Of a DNA stretch of 8,600 bases, positions 6,619 through 8,600 are shown piece after piece. Position numbers and translations under genes: made by a program. Numbering within the stretch: position 1 is the first letter of the stretch; each line of letters begins with the position of its first letter. The notes under the pieces are model-generated. The model ran no database searches and was not told where the DNA came from. It was given only the letters and a program-made list of their open reading frames with translations. Source of the DNA: Treponema sp. (lineage in GTDB: Bacteria; Spirochaetota; Spirochaetia; Treponematales; Breznakiellaceae); contig JAIROH010000119.1 in assembly GCA_031257595.1 (NCBI GenBank), positions 1-8,600 of the forward strand, read 5' to 3'.

Positions 6619-7725
6619 GTGGCAAAGCGTGATTATTACGAAGTACTGGGAGTACCGAAAAACGCCTCCAAAGATGACATAAAAAAAGCCTACCGCAAGC
6701 TTGCCATTCAGTATCACCCGGATAAAAATCCGGGGAACAAGGCGGCGGAGGATAAATTCAAGGAAGCCACCGAAGCCTACGAAATTCTGGGGGACGATCA
6801 GAGAAAAGCCGCTTACGACCAGTTCGGTTTTGCCGGGGTCGAGGGAATGAGCGGCGGCCAGGATTTTTCCCAGACCTTCCGGGGCTTTGAAGACATTTTC
6901 GGGGATTTTTCCAGTGTATTCGACACCTTCTTTGGGGGCGGCGGACGGCGTTCCTCAAGCGGGGGTGTCCGCCAGGGGGCAAACCTTCGTTACGACATTG
7001 AGATACCGTTTAAGGACGCGGTTTTCGGCACCAAGGTCGAAATCCAGTACACCCGCAACGACTCATGCCCTACCTGCAAGGGTACCGGGGCGGAAGGCGG
7101 CTCGGGGAAAAAGGTGTGCCCTGTCTGCCAGGGATCGGGCCAGGTTCGGCACAGCCAGGGTTTCTTTTCGGTGGCTTCTACCTGCCACAACTGTCACGGA
7201 GAAGGCTACATTATCGAAAAACCCTGCCACGACTGCGGCGGCAGCGGCACCCAGCGTAAACGCCAGAAAATAATGGTGACGATTCCCGCGGGCGTGGAAA
7301 ACGGCAAGCGGGTGGTGATTCCCCGGCAGGGCGACGCGGGTCCCGGCGGCCCCGGAGACCTCTATGTTTTTCTCCGCATCAAGCCCCACGAATTTTTTGA
7401 GCGCCAGGATTTAGACCTGTACTGCGCCGTGCCCATTTCGATAACCCAGGCCGCTCTGGGCGCGGAAATTCACGTAAGTACCCTGGACGGTAAAACCCTT
7501 AAAGTTAAAATTCCGCCGGGAACCCCCAACGGTAAACTCCTCCGCATCCGTGACGAAGGCGTACCGTCCGGAGGCCGCCGCGGCTCTTTCTGGATCAAGC
7601 TGATGGTACAGATCCCCGTGAAACTTTCACGCCGGGGCAGGGAACTTCTGGAAGAACTTGCCAAAACCGAAGGGGAAAACGACTCTCCCAAACCCATACC
7701 GCTTTCGGAAATGTCCGAGCAGTAA
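6619..7725 (+). CDS. dnaJ: Chaperone protein DnaJ (type I Hsp40)
   Basis: The Hsp40 co-chaperone that captures unfolded clients, hands them to DnaK and triggers its ATP hydrolysis. It is 368 residues, normal for the family (about 370-380). The J domain (1-about 70) contains the essential HPD triad at 33-35. A Gly/Phe-rich linker follows (about 71-117, with FRGFEDIFGDF and FFGGGG). The zinc-binding domain has all four CxxCxGxG repeats: CPTCKGTG (150-157), CPVCQGSG (167-174), CHNCHGEG (189-196) and CHDCGGSG (203-210). The C-terminal client-binding domain runs to the end. It starts with GTG, supported by an AAAAGGTGAT ribosome site about 5-8 bases upstream and by the canonical MAKRDYYEVLGV N-terminus. 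The 232-bp gap to dnaK is unusually long for an operon and is filled by three stem-loops. A very large palindrome begins 5 bp after the stop. Confidence 0.98.
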   Translation: MAKRDYYEVLGVPKNASKDDIKKAYRKLAIQYHPDKNPGNKAAEDKFKEATEAYEILGDDQRKAAYDQFGFAGVEGMSGGQDFSQTFRGFEDIFGDFSSVFDTFFGGGGRRSSSGGVRQGANLRYDIEIPFKDAVFGTKVEIQYTRNDSCPTCKGTGAEGGSGKKVCPVCQGSGQVRHSQGFFSVASTCHNCHGEGYIIEKPCHDCGGSGTQRKRQKIMVTIPAGVENGKRVVIPRQGDAGPGGPGDLYVFLRIKPHEFFERQDLDLYCAVPISITQAALGAEIHVSTLDGKTLKVKIPPGTPNGKLLRIRDEGVPSGGRRGSFWIKLMVQIPVKLSRRGRELLEELAKTEGENDSPKPIPLSEMSEQ

Positions 7726-7729
7726 CCGC

Positions 7730-7993
7730 GCCGGACGCCTTTTACGTACTATAGGACGGCAGCAAACCCCCGCTCGAGATATCTCGGACACCCAGCGCCC
7801 GTACCCGAAACAGGCGCACAAAAACAAAAGCGGCGGGGCCTGCCCATGGAACCGGCACGAACGGGGTTCGTACCGTTCCAGGGGCACCCGCCTTCGCCGT
7901 TTCTCTGTGTGCGCCTGTTATATCCTCCGGGCGCTGAGTGCCATACCACTCAAAGGAATTGCTGCCGTCCTCTGTCAAACAAAGGCGTCCGGC
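7730..7993. repeat. 264-bp giant nested palindrome directly after dnaJ
   Basis: Concentric complementary arms run inwards: 7730-7742 with 7981-7993 (GCCGGACGCCTTT, perfect 13 bp); 7753-7765 with 7959-7971 (AGGACGGCAGCAA, perfect 13 bp); 7789-7801 with 7928-7940 (12 of 13); 7809-7820 with 7908-7919 (AACAGGCGCACA, perfect 12 bp); 7832-7837 with 7887-7892; 7841-7845 with 7882-7886; 7847-7852 with 7875-7880; and a central hairpin ACGAAC-GGG-GTTCGT (7857-7871). A separate 12-bp perfect palindrome, CGAGATATCTCG (7775-7786), sits on one side only, like a later insertion. No convincing gene is present; short open frames here are by-products of the palindrome. As RNA it would fold into one very long stem. 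It may terminate dnaJ transcripts or be a nested mobile palindrome. Confidence 0.85.
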
Positions 7994-8003
7994 AGGTAAT
8001 AGA

Positions 8004-8032
8004 CCAGAGTCTGGAAAAATGGTGCCAGGCAC
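8004..8032. repeat. Two short odd palindromes in the spacer between the giant palindromes
   Basis: CCAGAGTCTGG (8004-8014) and GTGCCAGGCAC (8022-8032) are perfect 11-base palindromes with one-base centres, 7 bases apart. They lie in the 95-bp stretch 7994-8088, which otherwise holds nothing I can identify. The second resembles bacterial REP-type hairpins in general form, but that is only a resemblance. Confidence 0.5.
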
Positions 8033-8088
8033 TGACAAACACAGATTTCAACAAGACCGTATTCAACAGATAAAAGTTTACTCTTGTA

Positions 8089-8422
8089 GTTTTGGCTAAA
8101 TCAAAGAGCAAATAGCGTCAAAACCCACATCGCCTGAGATTTTGCAGGCACACCAGCGAAATAGTGTCGTGGGGTGACGGCGCAATGTGCTTTTAGCACA
8201 TTGCAGCGGAGTTTTGCCCCTGGCAAAACTCCTCCATACATTACCTGGAGTTTCCGCTTTGCGGAAACTCCGCCGCAATCCGGCGCAGCCGGATTGCGCA
8301 ACGGCCCGGACTTGTTCCGGGACGGGTTTTTGCGGGCAGGACCCCCAACTTTTTTGTGTGCCTGCCCCACTAAGCAGCGATGTGGGTTTTGTTACCATTA
8401 GACAATTTGATTTTGCCAAAAC
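8089..8422. repeat. 334-bp multi-hairpin nested palindrome abutting uppP
   Basis: Outer arms are 8089-8105 with 8406-8422 (GTTTTGGC then AAATCAAA, 16 of 17), then 8120-8133 with 8377-8390 (AAAACCCACATCGC, perfect 14 bp), then 8144-8153 with 8356-8365 (GCAGGCACAC, perfect 10 bp). Inside are five consecutive hairpins: 8182-8204 (9-bp stem, 5-nt loop), 8208-8232 (GGAGTTTTGCC, 11-bp stem, 3-nt loop), 8247-8271 (GGAGTTTCCGC, 11-bp stem, TTT loop), 8275-8297 (GCAATCCGGC, 10-bp stem, GCA loop) and 8305-8321 (CCCGGA, 6-bp stem). The right edge is one base from the uppP stop codon. It could be transcribed as a multi-branched RNA from either strand. No protein-coding gene is supported. Confidence 0.85.
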
Positions 8423-8423
8423 A

Positions 8424-8600
8424 CTAGAACACCAGGTGGGTCACGTTTTGATCAAGCAGTACCGCAAATCCCAGCACAGCCGTATACACGCCGAAGCCGA
8501 CAAGGGAACGCTCCCGTATTATTTTCAGCATCAGCATAACGGAACCGAAACCGACAACGGCGGCGGTAAAGGTTCCTGCCGCCAGGGCGGGAATGCTTAC
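8424..8600 (-). CDS. uppP: Undecaprenyl-diphosphate phosphatase (UppP/BacA), C-terminal part (5' end outside window)
   Basis: The last 58 residues of a membrane protein, read on the minus strand and ending at the TAG at 8426-8424. Two hydrophobic segments are visible: residues 5-28 of the fragment (ALAAGTFTAAVVGFGSVMLM) and 35-50 (GFGVYTAVLGFAVLL), joined by the basic loop KIIRERS. The pattern Ala-Gly-Thr, Ala-Ala-x-Val-Gly-Phe, a short basic loop, then Phe-x-x-Tyr matches the end of BacA/UppP proteins. These dephosphorylate undecaprenyl diphosphate to recycle the lipid carrier for peptidoglycan synthesis and can confer bacitracin resistance. The catalytic motifs lie upstream, outside the window. 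The gene converges on dnaJ, and its stop nearly touches a large nested palindrome. The call rests on a short region, so it is good but not certain. Confidence 0.75.
   Translation of the reverse strand, partial: VSIPALAAGTFTAAVVGFGSVMLMLKIIRERSLVGFGVYTAVLGFAVLLDQNVTHLVF

Noticed and set aside
8182..8321. CRISPR-like array of regularly spaced repeats
   Set aside because: The units are hairpins of differing sequence, without identical direct repeats or unique spacers.
7658..8419. Several 65-113 codon open frames on both strands in the dnaJ-uppP gap
   Set aside because: They run through the giant palindromes, appear in both orientations because the DNA is self-complementary, and lack ribosome sites and recognisable protein features.

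Overview
The window looks like chromosomal DNA from a host-associated treponeme-type spirochaete, perhaps a termite-gut Treponema or a relative. This rests on the treponemal character of the DnaK sequence and of the chemotaxis-receptor tail, and on a moderately GC-rich, free-living-style gene set. The genus is an inference from remembered sequence character, not from a search.

Layout. Bases 1-429 are the 3' end of a methyl-accepting chemotaxis protein gene on the + strand. It is followed 12 bp later by a complete iron-containing alcohol dehydrogenase gene (442-1608). Converging on that is a two-gene minus-strand unit: a bacteriohemerythrin (3410-2997) and then a histone-deacetylase-superfamily hydrolase (2963-1644). 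The divergent intergenic region 3411-3671 has a plausible promoter in each direction. From it the + strand heat-shock cluster grpE-dnaK-dnaJ runs from 3672 to 7725. GrpE, DnaK and DnaJ form the Hsp70 chaperone cycle: DnaJ delivers clients and stimulates ATP hydrolysis, and GrpE exchanges nucleotide. No CIRCE operator or hrcA gene is visible. The last 177 bases are the 3' end of uppP/bacA (undecaprenyl-diphosphate phosphatase) on the minus strand, convergent with dnaJ.

The unusual content is palindromic DNA. The 698-bp gap between dnaJ and uppP is almost filled by two very large nested palindromes (7730-7993 and 8089-8422). Each has several concentric inverted-repeat arms and further hairpins inside. 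A cluster of three perfect stem-loops splits dnaK from dnaJ. A 150-bp nested palindromic block sits in frame inside the deacetylase-family gene, where it adds about 50 residues. Together they suggest a family of mobile or self-nesting palindromic elements, comparable in principle to Rickettsia palindromic elements or mitochondrial double-hairpin elements. No transposase gene is present here, so how they move, if they do, cannot be read from this window.
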